In this document: one piece after another, positions 42,773 through 51,168 of the stretch
Position numbering within the stretch: position 1 is the stretch's first letter
Layout of the letters: every line of letters begins with the position of its first letter
NCBI GenBank assembly: GCA_945864585.1
Contig: CAMBCF010000017.1
Location: forward strand, 1 to 53,719
DNA length: 53,719 nt
Reading direction: 5' to 3'
DNA from: Bordetella parapertussis
GTDB lineage: Bacteria > Pseudomonadota > Gammaproteobacteria > Burkholderiales > SG8-41
Program-made: the position numbers and the translations under genes
The notes under the pieces: generated by a model
Databases searched by the model: none
What the model was told of the DNA's origin: nothing
The model's input: the letters and a program-made list of their open reading frames with translations, nothing else

Positions 42773-43777
42773 ATGTCCAACCTAGACTCCGAAGAAATCC
42801 TGGCGCCATATCAAGCGCCCCGCTGGCTGCCCGGCGGCCACGCGCAAACCATACACGCCGCCGCCTTTGCGCCGCGTCCGTCGGTGACGTACTGGCGTGA
42901 CCGCTGGGAGACGCCGGATTTGGATTTTATCGAGCTCGATTGGGTGGAAAACGCCGGCGTTGAATTGAAACTCGGCGACACGGATGAAACGCCGCTGGTG
43001 GTGCTGTTTCACGGTTTGGAAGGCGATTCGAACAGTCACTACGCACGCAGCCTGATGCACGCGGTGAACGCGTGTGGCTGGCGTGGCGTGGTGGTGCATT
43101 TTCGCGGCTGCGGCGGCGAGCTGAATCGTCTGCCGCGCGCCTATCATTCGGGCGACAGCGCCGAGATCGACTGGATCCTGCGGCGCCTGCGTTCAACACG
43201 CAGCGGGCCACTGTATGTCGCGGGTGTGTCGCTGGGCGGCAATGCTTTGCTCAAGTGGTTGGGCGAACAGGGCGAAAACGCGCGCGCCGTCATCACCCGC
43301 GCGGCTGCCGTGTGCGCGCCGGTTGACCTTGCGGCTGCCGGAGACGCGCTGGAACGTGGCTTTAGCCGGGTTTACACATGGCGGTTTTTGTCGACGATGA
43401 AAGCAAAAACCATCGCCAAGATGAAGCGCTATCCTGCGCTGTGCGACAGGTCGCGCATGATTGCCGCGCGCACCCTGCGCGAGTTTGACGATCGGGTGAC
43501 CGCACCGCTGCACGGCTTTAAGGGTGTTGCTGATTATTACGCGCGCGCCAGCAGCAAACCGTATCTCAAATCCATCGGCGCACCGACGCTGATGCTCAAC
43601 GCGCGCAACGATCCGTTTTTGCCTGCGCAATTTTTGCCGACGGCACAAAGCGTCTCCTCGTACGTCGTTCTGGAAACACCCGCCACCGGCGGACATGTCG
43701 GCTTTGTCACCGGTAGCTTTCCGGGTAACATCACGTGGCTTGCGCAACGCCTGTTGCGGTTTTTCTCGGCGGCTTAA
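42773..43777 (+). CDS. YheT-type alpha/beta hydrolase
   Basis: 334 residues. YQAPRWLPGGHAQTI at the N-terminus is the YheT/ABHD1-3 family signature. The nucleophile lies in AGVSLGGNALLKWLG (Ser153); VVHFRGCGGELNRLPRAYHSG is the loop after the HGLEG oxyanion segment; the acid is in NARNDPFLP and the His in GGHVGFV. Bacterial YheT is an esterase of unknown natural substrate. The start overlaps the unused upstream frame of the Bug gene on the other strand. Confidence 0.93.
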   Translation: MSNLDSEEILAPYQAPRWLPGGHAQTIHAAAFAPRPSVTYWRDRWETPDLDFIELDWVENAGVELKLGDTDETPLVVLFHGLEGDSNSHYARSLMHAVNACGWRGVVVHFRGCGGELNRLPRAYHSGDSAEIDWILRRLRSTRSGPLYVAGVSLGGNALLKWLGEQGENARAVITRAAAVCAPVDLAAAGDALERGFSRVYTWRFLSTMKAKTIAKMKRYPALCDRSRMIAARTLREFDDRVTAPLHGFKGVADYYARASSKPYLKSIGAPTLMLNARNDPFLPAQFLPTAQSVSSYVVLETPATGGHVGFVTGSFPGNITWLAQRLLRFFSAA

Positions 43778-43784
43778 AAAGCCT

Positions 43785-43882
43785 CACCGCAGAGGCGCAG
43801 AGACGCAGAGAACAGCTCGCAGAGGAATTGCCAGAAAACGTTTTCTCTGCGTTTCCTCTGCGCCTCTGCGCCTCTGCGGTGT
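43785..43882. repeat. Fold-back repeat CACCGCAGAGGCGCAGAGACGCAGAG
   Basis: Left ACCGCAGAGGCGCAGAGACG and CAGAGAA mirror right TTCTCTGCG...CGCCTCTGCGGTG. It starts eight bases after the hydrolase stop and ends 82 bases before the phosphomannomutase start. The sequence type is common in proteobacterial intergenic DNA. Confidence 0.9.
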
Positions 43883-43964
43883 GGGGGTTGAACGGCCTAA
43901 AATCGTGACATTACTCTCTGTTTTTTCTGTGGCGAAACTGCCGTTTTTGAATTGAAAGGCTTTT

Positions 43965-45344
43965 GTGTCTAAATTTGCGCCACCTGAAATTTTCAAAGCC
44001 TACGATATACGCGGCATAGTGCATACCGCGCTCACGCCCGAAGCAGTTGAGAATATCGGACACGCCATCGGCTCCGAAGCGGTGGCGCGCCGGCAAAAAG
44101 AAATCGCCATCGGCCGCGATGGCCGCGCCTCCGGACCCGAACTTTCCGCGGCGCTGGCGCGCGGGCTGCGTGCCAGCGGCATGGCGGTAGTGGATGTCGG
44201 CATGGTGGCAACGCCGATGGTGTATTTCGCCACCTACCAATTACACACGCAGTGCGGCGTGATGGTGACCGGCTCGCACAATCCGCCGCAATACAACGGG
44301 CTGAAAGTGATGCTGGCGGGCGACACGCTCGCGGGCGATGCCATACAGAAGCTTCGCGTACGCATCGAACGCGAAGACTTGAGCCACGGCGCCGGCGGCT
44401 ACCGCACGCATGACATAGCTGAAGCGTATCTGGGCCGCATCGTGAGTGACGTGAAACTCGCGCGTTCTATCAAAATTGCGGTCGATTGCGGCAACGGCGT
44501 CGCCGGCGCTTTCGCACCGCAACTGTATCGGCGGCTAGGGTGCGAGGTGCAGGAACTGTTTTGCGACGTGGACAGCCGCTTTCCGAACCATCATCCCGAC
44601 CCTTCGCAACCGAAAAATCTGCAGGATCTGATTGCTGCATTGAAGGCGGGCGACGCCGAAATTGGCCTCGCGTTCGACGGCGACGGCGACCGTCTCGGCG
44701 TGGTCACGAAAAACGGCAGCATCATCTACCCCGACCGCCAACTGATGCTGTTTGCAGAAGACGTACTCAAGCGCAACCCCGGCGCGGAGATTATTTTCGA
44801 TGTGAAATCCACCCGCAATCTGTTCCACTGGATACGCAGCCGCGGCGGCAAGCCCCTGATGTGGAAAACCGGACATTCGTTCATCAAGGCCAAGTTGAAG
44901 CAAAGCGGCGCGCCGCTGGCGGGCGAGATGAGCGGCCACATGTTCTTCAAGGAGCGCTGGTATGGCTTTGACGACGCGCTCTACGCCGGCGCGCGGCTGC
45001 TGGAAATTCTGTCGCGCGTGCCTGATCTGACTGCCGCACTGGAAACGCTGCCCGACGCGGTCAGCACACCGGAACTGCATGTGCATACCGCCGAGGGCGA
45101 GAACTACACCCTGATGGATGCGTTGAAGAAAAACGCGAAGTTCGGCGGCGCGCAGGAAATTGTCACCATCGATGGCATACGCGTCGAATACGCCGACGGC
45201 TTTGGCCTCGCACGCCCGTCCAACACCACGCCGGTGATTGTGCTGCGTTTCGAGGCAGAAACCGACGCCGCGTTAAAGCGCATTCAAGAAGATTTCCGGC
45301 GTGCGCTGATGGCAGTGAAGCCGGAGATTGAACTGCCGTTTTAG
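43965..45344 (+). CDS. Phosphomannomutase/phosphoglucomutase
   Basis: 459 residues from a GTG at 43965 (GAAAGG nearby). Domain 1 has IFKAYDIRGI and the phosphoserine loop VTGSHNPPQYNGLK (Ser104). The metal loop FDGDGDRLGVV is near residue 240, and the sugar-ring loop GEMSGHMFF (for Glu/Ser/His) near residue 325. The protein ends with RPSNTTPVIVLRFEAE, the phosphate-binding loop. It interconverts mannose/glucose 1- and 6-phosphates for cell-envelope sugars. It is the AlgC/ManB type rather than GlmM by length and the YDIRG motif. Confidence 0.93.
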   Translation: MSKFAPPEIFKAYDIRGIVHTALTPEAVENIGHAIGSEAVARRQKEIAIGRDGRASGPELSAALARGLRASGMAVVDVGMVATPMVYFATYQLHTQCGVMVTGSHNPPQYNGLKVMLAGDTLAGDAIQKLRVRIEREDLSHGAGGYRTHDIAEAYLGRIVSDVKLARSIKIAVDCGNGVAGAFAPQLYRRLGCEVQELFCDVDSRFPNHHPDPSQPKNLQDLIAALKAGDAEIGLAFDGDGDRLGVVTKNGSIIYPDRQLMLFAEDVLKRNPGAEIIFDVKSTRNLFHWIRSRGGKPLMWKTGHSFIKAKLKQSGAPLAGEMSGHMFFKERWYGFDDALYAGARLLEILSRVPDLTAALETLPDAVSTPELHVHTAEGENYTLMDALKKNAKFGGAQEIVTIDGIRVEYADGFGLARPSNTTPVIVLRFEAETDAALKRIQEDFRRALMAVKPEIELPF

Positions 45345-45351
45345 GGAATTT

Positions 45352-45456
45352 GTAGGGTGGGTTAGGCGCGCCCTTTGCGCCGTAACCCACCGCCTGCTTG
45401 CTCGTCGATCCCGAACGGTGGGTTACGGCGCATACCCCGCGCCTAACCCACCCTAC
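45352..45456. repeat. GTAGGGTGGGTTAGG fold-back repeat, copy C
   Basis: 105 bases, GTAGGGTGGGTTAGGCGCG to CGCGCCTAACCCACCCTAC. Relative to copies A and B both outer arms changed together (GGCGGG/CCCGCC to GGTGGG/CCCACC). On the minus strand its TAG (45453-45455) is the stop codon of the cupin gene. Confidence 0.92.
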
Positions 45457-45950
45457 TTCACATGCCGCGTCGCCGGTGTCAGCGCCGCCAGATCCAGATA
45501 CACATTATTGCCATGCATGCGGTAACGCCGCTTGCCGATGCGCGGATAGTCGCACACATCCAGCGGCCAGCGGTTGCCGCCGACGAGATACAGCAAATCC
45601 GTTTTGTGTGGATTGGTCATCGCATGCGGTTTTGACGCTGCGCCAAAGCCCATGAAATCACCAGCACCGATTTTGTATTTTTTGCCGCCGATTTCGGCGA
45701 TGCCACGGCCGCTCAGGATATAAACCCATTCTTCGTCCTGGTGATGGAAATGATATTCCGTGCTCTCATCGCCCGTTTTCAGGCGCACCAGATGCACGCC
45801 CAATGTTTCGAGGCCCGCGGCATCGCCCAGTGAACGCGTGTAACGAATCGCGCCAGGGTTGAGGAAGTGGATAAACTTGTGTTCCTTCATGCGGCGTATT
45901 TTCGCCGCCGTGTGCAGCGCAGGTTTGGCGTTTTTTTTAAGCGTCGTCAT
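45453..45950 (-). CDS. Cupin-domain protein
   Basis: 165 residues if started at 45950; a start at 45890 (MKEHKFIHFLNPGAI) is possible and neither has a clear ribosome-binding site. Cupin motif 1 is ESTEYHFHHQDEEWVYILSG (metal His residues and Glu), and motif 2 is GAGDFMGFGAASKPHAMTNP. The C-terminus YRMHGNNVYLDLAALTPATR ends in VK and TAG, the latter supplied by repeat copy C. The gene follows the metallo-hydrolase by nine bases. Confidence 0.9.
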   Translation of the reverse strand: MTTLKKNAKPALHTAAKIRRMKEHKFIHFLNPGAIRYTRSLGDAAGLETLGVHLVRLKTGDESTEYHFHHQDEEWVYILSGRGIAEIGGKKYKIGAGDFMGFGAASKPHAMTNPHKTDLLYLVGGNRWPLDVCDYPRIGKRRYRMHGNNVYLDLAALTPATRHVK

Positions 45951-45959
45951 ACACGCACG

Positions 45960-47573
45960 CTACCTTGTGCCAGCCAACCCGGCGAGCGGCGCATATTCTG
46001 CCGTGCTGCCGTGGCCGCCGGCGAAGCGCAGCGGCGAAATACCCGCGCGCCGCGCCGCCGTGACGAGGGCCGCCAGCGGCGTGCTGATTTGCTTGGGCAA
46101 AGGGGCTGCGCCCGGACTCCAGATATCGGTGACAAAACCAATGCGCGCATCGGCCACGTAGCCGATCAGCATGCTTTCCGCGTGCGGGTTCTCGGTAAGA
46201 TGCGCGGAGACTTCGCGCTGGCCGTCGCTCATGACATAACGATCCGCGACTTCAACGATATTCGACCTGGAAAAATCATAAGCACCCAGATCCGGATTGC
46301 GCGTCGCGGGCGCCGCGAGGATACGGCGATAGTGTGCCGCTGCACCACGCCCCACCACCAGCGTCGCGCCCTGCGCCAGGTACGCGCGCAGGCCGCCGGC
46401 GTGATCCATGTGGTGATGCGTGAGCACGATGTAACGTATCGGCTTGGCGCCGTATTTCGCCTGTGCCGCGCGTATCGTCCAGTTGGATTGCCCATCGGAA
46501 ACCGGCGCATCGAACACGATTAAATGATCGCGCATCTCCACCAGCAGCGCATTGTGCGATCCGCCCACCACGTGCTGCACGCCGGGCGCCAGTTCCTGCA
46601 GGCGCAGACCCGGCCCGGCCAGCGTATCGTAGCTCGCGTTGTCCGAATCGAGATAGGTGCCGATAAACTGGCGGCGTATCACCCACTGATACGGCAGGTT
46701 GCCGGTGGCAGGTGTGGCGGCGGTCGCGCGCACACTTTCAGGCACCGACATTGCCGCCGGATTGAGTTGGGGGTTCGGGGTCATTTGCGCCAAGCGCAGG
46801 TCCACCACCACTCTTCCGTTGAGCTCGTAACGCTGACTGGCGGCCACGCGCACGCCAGCCAACGGCTGCCATTCCGACAACACCAAGTCGTAGTTCACAT
46901 CCCCCCACATATTGTCGAAATCCAGCGTGCGCACGCGCGCAGGCAAACCCGTTTGCGGATCAAACATCACCGTGAAATTGACGCCGCCCGCGTTATAGGA
47001 AAGGGCGGGATAGGACACCCCGCCGATCGCGACATTCGCCATGCGCGTGATGCGCGCGAGGTTATCGCGCATCTCCAGCAGCAGTGCGGGAGAGCTGCGG
47101 CGCAGCTCGCGCTGCGTAGTCGCCAGCCGCAAGCCGGACATGGTATGCGCTGGAGGATTTGCATTGCGGTTCTGCGCATTGCGGTTATTGGAATCGATAC
47201 CGATCACGTAGCCCGCATCAGGCGTTACCACTTCACTGAATTTAAAGGTGCGCGGCGAGGGATAGGCGAATTTCTTTTCCCAGTCGATGCGCGCGCGGCG
47301 GTTCACCAAGTCCAGTGTCATGTCGAAACCGGATTCGGCGGCAAAACGCGGTTCGCCACCCGGCGCATGCGATTGTTCCGGTTCCCAGTGTTTGACCGTG
47401 CCTTTAATCGACGCCGAGCGCAGGGCGCGCATGGCGTCCGCGCCGCCCAGCGCAACCAGCGCGCGATCAATCAGTTCACGCTCGCGCGATTGCGGCGGCC
47501 CACTGGTGGTGGTGAGTGGGCCTGCGCAAGACACCAGCGCGGCAAGAATGCTCAATACGAGTAAGCGTTTCAT
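45960..47573 (-). CDS. Metallo-beta-lactamase-fold hydrolase, putative lipoprotein
   Basis: 537 residues. The N-terminus MKRLLVLSILAALVSCAGPL has a lipobox (LVSC, Cys16), so it is a membrane-anchored periplasmic protein. The first 300 residues are a beta-rich domain of unknown type. The metallo-beta-lactamase domain follows, with NALLVEMRDHLIVFDAP and the motif LTHHHMDHAGG (residues about 386-391), then further His/Asp ligands (ENPHAESM, TDIWSPG). The thioesterase gene upstream overlaps this start by four bases (ATGA), so they are coupled. Confidence 0.88.
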   Translation of the reverse strand: MKRLLVLSILAALVSCAGPLTTTSGPPQSRERELIDRALVALGGADAMRALRSASIKGTVKHWEPEQSHAPGGEPRFAAESGFDMTLDLVNRRARIDWEKKFAYPSPRTFKFSEVVTPDAGYVIGIDSNNRNAQNRNANPPAHTMSGLRLATTQRELRRSSPALLLEMRDNLARITRMANVAIGGVSYPALSYNAGGVNFTVMFDPQTGLPARVRTLDFDNMWGDVNYDLVLSEWQPLAGVRVAASQRYELNGRVVVDLRLAQMTPNPQLNPAAMSVPESVRATAATPATGNLPYQWVIRRQFIGTYLDSDNASYDTLAGPGLRLQELAPGVQHVVGGSHNALLVEMRDHLIVFDAPVSDGQSNWTIRAAQAKYGAKPIRYIVLTHHHMDHAGGLRAYLAQGATLVVGRGAAAHYRRILAAPATRNPDLGAYDFSRSNIVEVADRYVMSDGQREVSAHLTENPHAESMLIGYVADARIGFVTDIWSPGAAPLPKQISTPLAALVTAARRAGISPLRFAGGHGSTAEYAPLAGLAGTR

Positions 47574-47983
47574 TTGCGCGACTCCAGCTTGGTTTGCATA
47601 CGCTGATCAAAGCGCTCCACGCTGATGATCAACCGCTCATGCACCCCGCCGCCGATGGTTTCGCCATCGTCCTCGGCGTGCAGCTTGAAGGTGAGTTTGC
47701 GGCCTTCAACCTTCACCAGCTCCGCATACGCGCGCACGCGCATGCCGACCGGGGTTGCCGCCGTATGCGAAATTTCCAGCCGCGTGCCGACAGTCTGTTG
47801 CCCTGGCGGCATCAGGCGCTCCACCGCCTGCAGCGCTGCGGTTTCCAACAGCGTGACCAAAATCGGCGTCGCCAGCACTCCGATTTTTCCGCTGCCCACA
47901 TGTGCCGCGGTATCGCGCGTGCCGACCACGATTTCCACGGTGGCGTGGAGGCCTGGTTTCAGCTCGTCAAGTAAAGTAGACAT
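47570..47983 (-). CDS. FlK-type hot-dog thioesterase
   Basis: 137 residues from the ATG at 47983 (the frame extends 12 codons further without a site). Thr39 (VLATP), Glu47 (LLETAA) and His73 (EISHTAATPVG) line up with the Thr42/Glu50/His76 triad of fluoroacetyl-CoA thioesterase FlK, with a constant offset of three. VGTRLEISHTAATP is the family signature. It hydrolyses short acyl-CoA; the natural ester is unknown, and fluoroacetate resistance should not be inferred from the fold alone. The stop overlaps the metallo-hydrolase start. Confidence 0.9.
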   Translation of the reverse strand: MSTLLDELKPGLHATVEIVVGTRDTAAHVGSGKIGVLATPILVTLLETAALQAVERLMPPGQQTVGTRLEISHTAATPVGMRVRAYAELVKVEGRKLTFKLHAEDDGETIGGGVHERLIISVERFDQRMQTKLESRK

Positions 47984-48032
47984 CGGAGTATGAGTGGAAA
48001 AGAGAGCCGCAGCCGGCATTATCGCACTTGCG

Positions 48033-48368
48033 CTAAACGTTCAAGCTGTCATTGGCAATGCCCAACGCCGCGCACACTTGCGCCAGCGTCAGCTTCAGTT
48101 GCGCGACTTCAGCTTCGAGCCGCGCGACGTTGGCCTTTAATGCAGCGAGCTCGCTGACCGCGACGTCGTCGCCCGGCAATGCTGAAGCCGGCGCTGTGGA
48201 GGCGGCTTCGATAACCGGCGCGCCCGACAGCAGATGCGCCCAGCGGTTTTCACGTGCGCCTGGCTTGCGCCGCAACTCAACCACCAGCGTGCCGGCGGTG
48301 CGTTGCCGCAGTTCATTGAGGAACACTTCCACTGACGAAATATCGCTGAATTTGTGCAACCGTTCGCA
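48033..48368 (-). pseudogene. YceH (DUF480/UPF0502) C-terminal remnant
   Basis: About 111 codons reading ERLHKFSDISSVEVFLNELR, then LVVELRRKPGARENRWAHLL and SG, ending with a coiled-coil tail (ALKANVARLEAEVAQLK). This is the second winged-helix half of the YceH family (about 215 residues). The homology starts at the codon right after the alaS TGA, in the same frame, so the first half has been removed by a junction at the alaS 3' end. A TTG at 48359 could start a short product. Confidence 0.75.
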
Positions 48369-50990
48369 TCAAAATTTAATTTTACCTTCTACCCAAGTGC
48401 GTACCGAAGCCAGCGCCTGCGGCAACTTGGCCGGATCGGTGCCGCCCGCCTGCGCCATGTCGGGCCGGCCGCCGCCTTTGCCGCCGACCTGTAGCGCAAC
48501 GTGATTCACCAAATCGCCGGCCTTGAGTTTGCTGGTGAGATCCTGGGTGACGCCGGCAATCAACGACACTTTGCCGGCGTCGACTGCTGCCAGCACTATC
48601 ACTGCCGATTTGAGCTTGTCTTTGAGTTTGTCCAGCGACTCGCGCAAGCCTTTGTTGTCGGCGCCGTCCATGGTAGCGGCGATAACTTTAACGCCTTTCA
48701 CATCCACCGCCTGATCGGCCAGTTCGTCGCCTTGCGATGACGCCAGTTTTGATTTCAGGCGCGCCAGTTCTTTTTCGAGGTTGCGCACGCTGTCGAGCAT
48801 TTGCGTGATTTTTTGCCCCACTTCGTGCGGGCTGGATTTCAACGCCGACGCCGCAGTAGCGAGCGTGTCTTCCTGCTGCTGCACCCACGCCAGCGCGCCT
48901 TCGGCGGTCACCGCTTCGATACGCCGCACACCGGCGGCGATGCCGGTCTCGCCCACCACTTTGAAAAAGCCGATATCGCCGGTGCGCGCCACATGCGTGC
49001 CGCCGCATAACTCGCGCGAAGAGCCGATGTCGAGCATGCGCACTTCATCGCCGTATTTTTCGCCGAACAGCGCCATCGCACCGGCTTTTACCGCATCGTC
49101 AAATTTCATCACGCGCGCGGCAGTCGCGGCATTCGCCAGAATTTCGCTGTTGACCATGGCCTCGACGGTGCGAATTTGCGCGTCGCTCATCGGTTCATTG
49201 TGCGAAAAATCGAAGCGCGTTTTAGCGGCATCAACCAGCGAGCCTTTTTGCTGCACATGCGCACCGAGCACCTCACGCAGCGCCTTGTGCATCAGGTGCG
49301 TTGCCGAGTGATTGCGCATGGTGCGCGCGCGCCGCGCGCTATCGACTTTTGCCGCGACTTTATCGCCCACGGCCAACGCGCCCGCCGCCAGTTTGCCGTG
49401 ATGGCCGAACACATCGGGCTGGATTTTCAGCGTGTCGGTGACGCTAAAGGCGCCGTTCGCCGCATCGATTACACCGGCATCACCCGCCTGACCGCCCGAC
49501 TCGGCGTAAAACGGCGTGCGATCCAGCACCACGATCCCCGCTTCACCGCCGGAAATGGATGACACCGATGTTCCTTCCCGGTAGATCGCCACCACTTGCG
49601 CATCGCTGACCGCCAGCGTGTCGTAACCCTTGAACACCGTTTTAGCACCCGAGTATTCCACCGCGCTGCCCATCTGAAACTTGGATGCCGCACGCGCGCG
49701 TTCACGCTGACGCTCCATCGCCGCTTCAAAACCGGCGTAGTCCACGCGCACATTGCGCTCGCGAGCGATATCGGCGGTGAGATCGACCGGAAACCCAAAC
49801 GTGTCGTACAACTGAAACACGGTATCGCCGTCGAGCATTTTGTCTTCACGGGTTAACGCGCCTTCCAATACTTTCATGCCGTTTTCAAGGGTCTCGGCGA
49901 AACGCTCTTCCTCCTGCCTGAGCACGCCGGCGACACGCACGCTGACCGCCGCCAGTTCGGGATAGGCCTCGCCCATCGCCTTGACCAGATCGGCGACAAT
50001 GTTATGAAAAAATGGTTTTTTCTGCCCCAATTGGTAGCCATGCCGAATTGCGCGACGAATGATGCGCCGCAGTACGTAGCCGCGTCCTTCGCTGCCGGGA
50101 ATCACGCCATCGACGATCATGAACGCGCAGGCGCGGATGTGGTCCGCGATTACTTTGAGCGAGTTACTGGCCAGGTCTTTGGCGCCGGTTTCGCGCGCAG
50201 CCGCCTTGATCAAGGCTTGAAACAGATCGATATCGTAATTAGAATGCACGTGCTGCAGCACCGCGGCAATGCGTTCCAGCCCCATCCCGGTATCCACCGA
50301 CGGCTTGGGCAGCGGGTGCAAAACGTAATCGTCGCCGCTTTTTTGTTTATCGAATTGCATGAACACCAGGTTCCAGATTTCGATGTAGCGGTCGCCGTCG
50401 GCATCCGCGGAGCCCGGCGGTCCGCCCGCGACTTCAGCGCCGTGGTCATAAAAAATTTCGCTGCACGGCCCGCACGGCCCGGTATCCGCCATCTGCCAAA
50501 AGTTATCCGAGCCGCCGCCCGGCTTGTCGCCGATGCGCACGATGCGCTCGACCGGCACGCCGATCTGCTTCGACCAGATATCAAAAGCTTCATCGTCGGT
50601 TTGATAGACTGTGATCCACAGCTTGTCCTGCGGCAACTGGTAAATGCCGGTGAGCAGTTCCCATGCGTAATGAATCGCATCCTGCTTGAAATAGTCGCCG
50701 AAACTGAAATTGCCCAGCATCTCGAAAAACGTATGGTGGCGCGCGGTATAGCCGACGTTTTCCAGATCGTTGTGCTTGCCGCCGGCGCGCACGCAACGCT
50801 GCGAAGTGGTGGCGCGCACGTAGCTGCGTTTGTCCTGCCCGAGAAATACATCCTTGAACTGCACCATGCCGGAATTGGTGAACAGCAGCGTCGGGTCATT
50901 GCCCGGCACCAGTGGGGCCGAGGCCACGATGGCATGGCCTTTACCGGCAAAATAATCCAGAAACTTCTTGCGTATTTCGTTGCTATTCAT
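48369..50990 (-). CDS. alaS: Alanyl-tRNA synthetase
   Basis: 873 residues from the ATG at 50990 (AGGGATT upstream). The class II motifs are clear: [59 protein letters not shown], and [12 protein letters not shown] (motif 3). The editing domain has [11 protein letters not shown] and [13 protein letters not shown] (zinc His/Cys). The C-terminal part has the coiled-coil and [12 protein letters not shown]. It charges tRNA-Ala and is essential. The 3' end is intact (WVEGKIKF, stop), then joins the yceH remnant. Confidence 0.98.
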   Translation of the reverse strand: MNSNEIRKKFLDYFAGKGHAIVASAPLVPGNDPTLLFTNSGMVQFKDVFLGQDKRSYVRATTSQRCVRAGGKHNDLENVGYTARHHTFFEMLGNFSFGDYFKQDAIHYAWELLTGIYQLPQDKLWITVYQTDDEAFDIWSKQIGVPVERIVRIGDKPGGGSDNFWQMADTGPCGPCSEIFYDHGAEVAGGPPGSADADGDRYIEIWNLVFMQFDKQKSGDDYVLHPLPKPSVDTGMGLERIAAVLQHVHSNYDIDLFQALIKAAARETGAKDLASNSLKVIADHIRACAFMIVDGVIPGSEGRGYVLRRIIRRAIRHGYQLGQKKPFFHNIVADLVKAMGEAYPELAAVSVRVAGVLRQEEERFAETLENGMKVLEGALTREDKMLDGDTVFQLYDTFGFPVDLTADIARERNVRVDYAGFEAAMERQRERARAASKFQMGSAVEYSGAKTVFKGYDTLAVSDAQVVAIYREGTSVSSISGGEAGIVVLDRTPFYAESGGQAGDAGVIDAANGAFSVTDTLKIQPDVFGHHGKLAAGALAVGDKVAAKVDSARRARTMRNHSATHLMHKALREVLGAHVQQKGSLVDAAKTRFDFSHNEPMSDAQIRTVEAMVNSEILANAATAARVMKFDDAVKAGAMALFGEKYGDEVRMLDIGSSRELCGGTHVARTGDIGFFKVVGETGIAAGVRRIEAVTAEGALAWVQQQEDTLATAASALKSSPHEVGQKITQMLDSVRNLEKELARLKSKLASSQGDELADQAVDVKGVKVIAATMDGADNKGLRESLDKLKDKLKSAVIVLAAVDAGKVSLIAGVTQDLTSKLKAGDLVNHVALQVGGKGGGRPDMAQAGGTDPAKLPQALASVRTWVEGKIKF

Positions 50991-51096
50991 TGCAATCCCT
51001 AGAACACGTGCCACACTTGTGTCACGAACCAGATTGAATTTTAACGCAATTGTCCTATTCTGACGGCGTGGATAGGCCGCCTTCTGTGCATAACGT

Positions 51097-51138
51097 CAGC
51101 GCCGGGCAGGTGCGGGTTGCAATCTGCTCCCGGCGCTG
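51097..51138 (+). promoter_or_regulatory. Perfect 10-bp inverted repeat upstream of a Bug gene
   Basis: CAGCGCCGGG (51097-51106) and CCCGGCGCTG (51129-51138) with a 22-base loop, 30 bases before the Bug ATG. It could be an RNA hairpin or operator; no U-tract supports a terminator. Confidence 0.4.
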
Positions 51139-51168
51139 TGATAGTCTGGTGCGTAAATAAGGAGGGGA

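Noticed and set aside
46524-47564. 346-residue plus-strand frame
   Set aside because: Antisense shadow of the metallo-hydrolase; no recognisable motif.
50004-51002. 332-residue plus-strand frame
   Set aside because: Antisense shadow of alaS.
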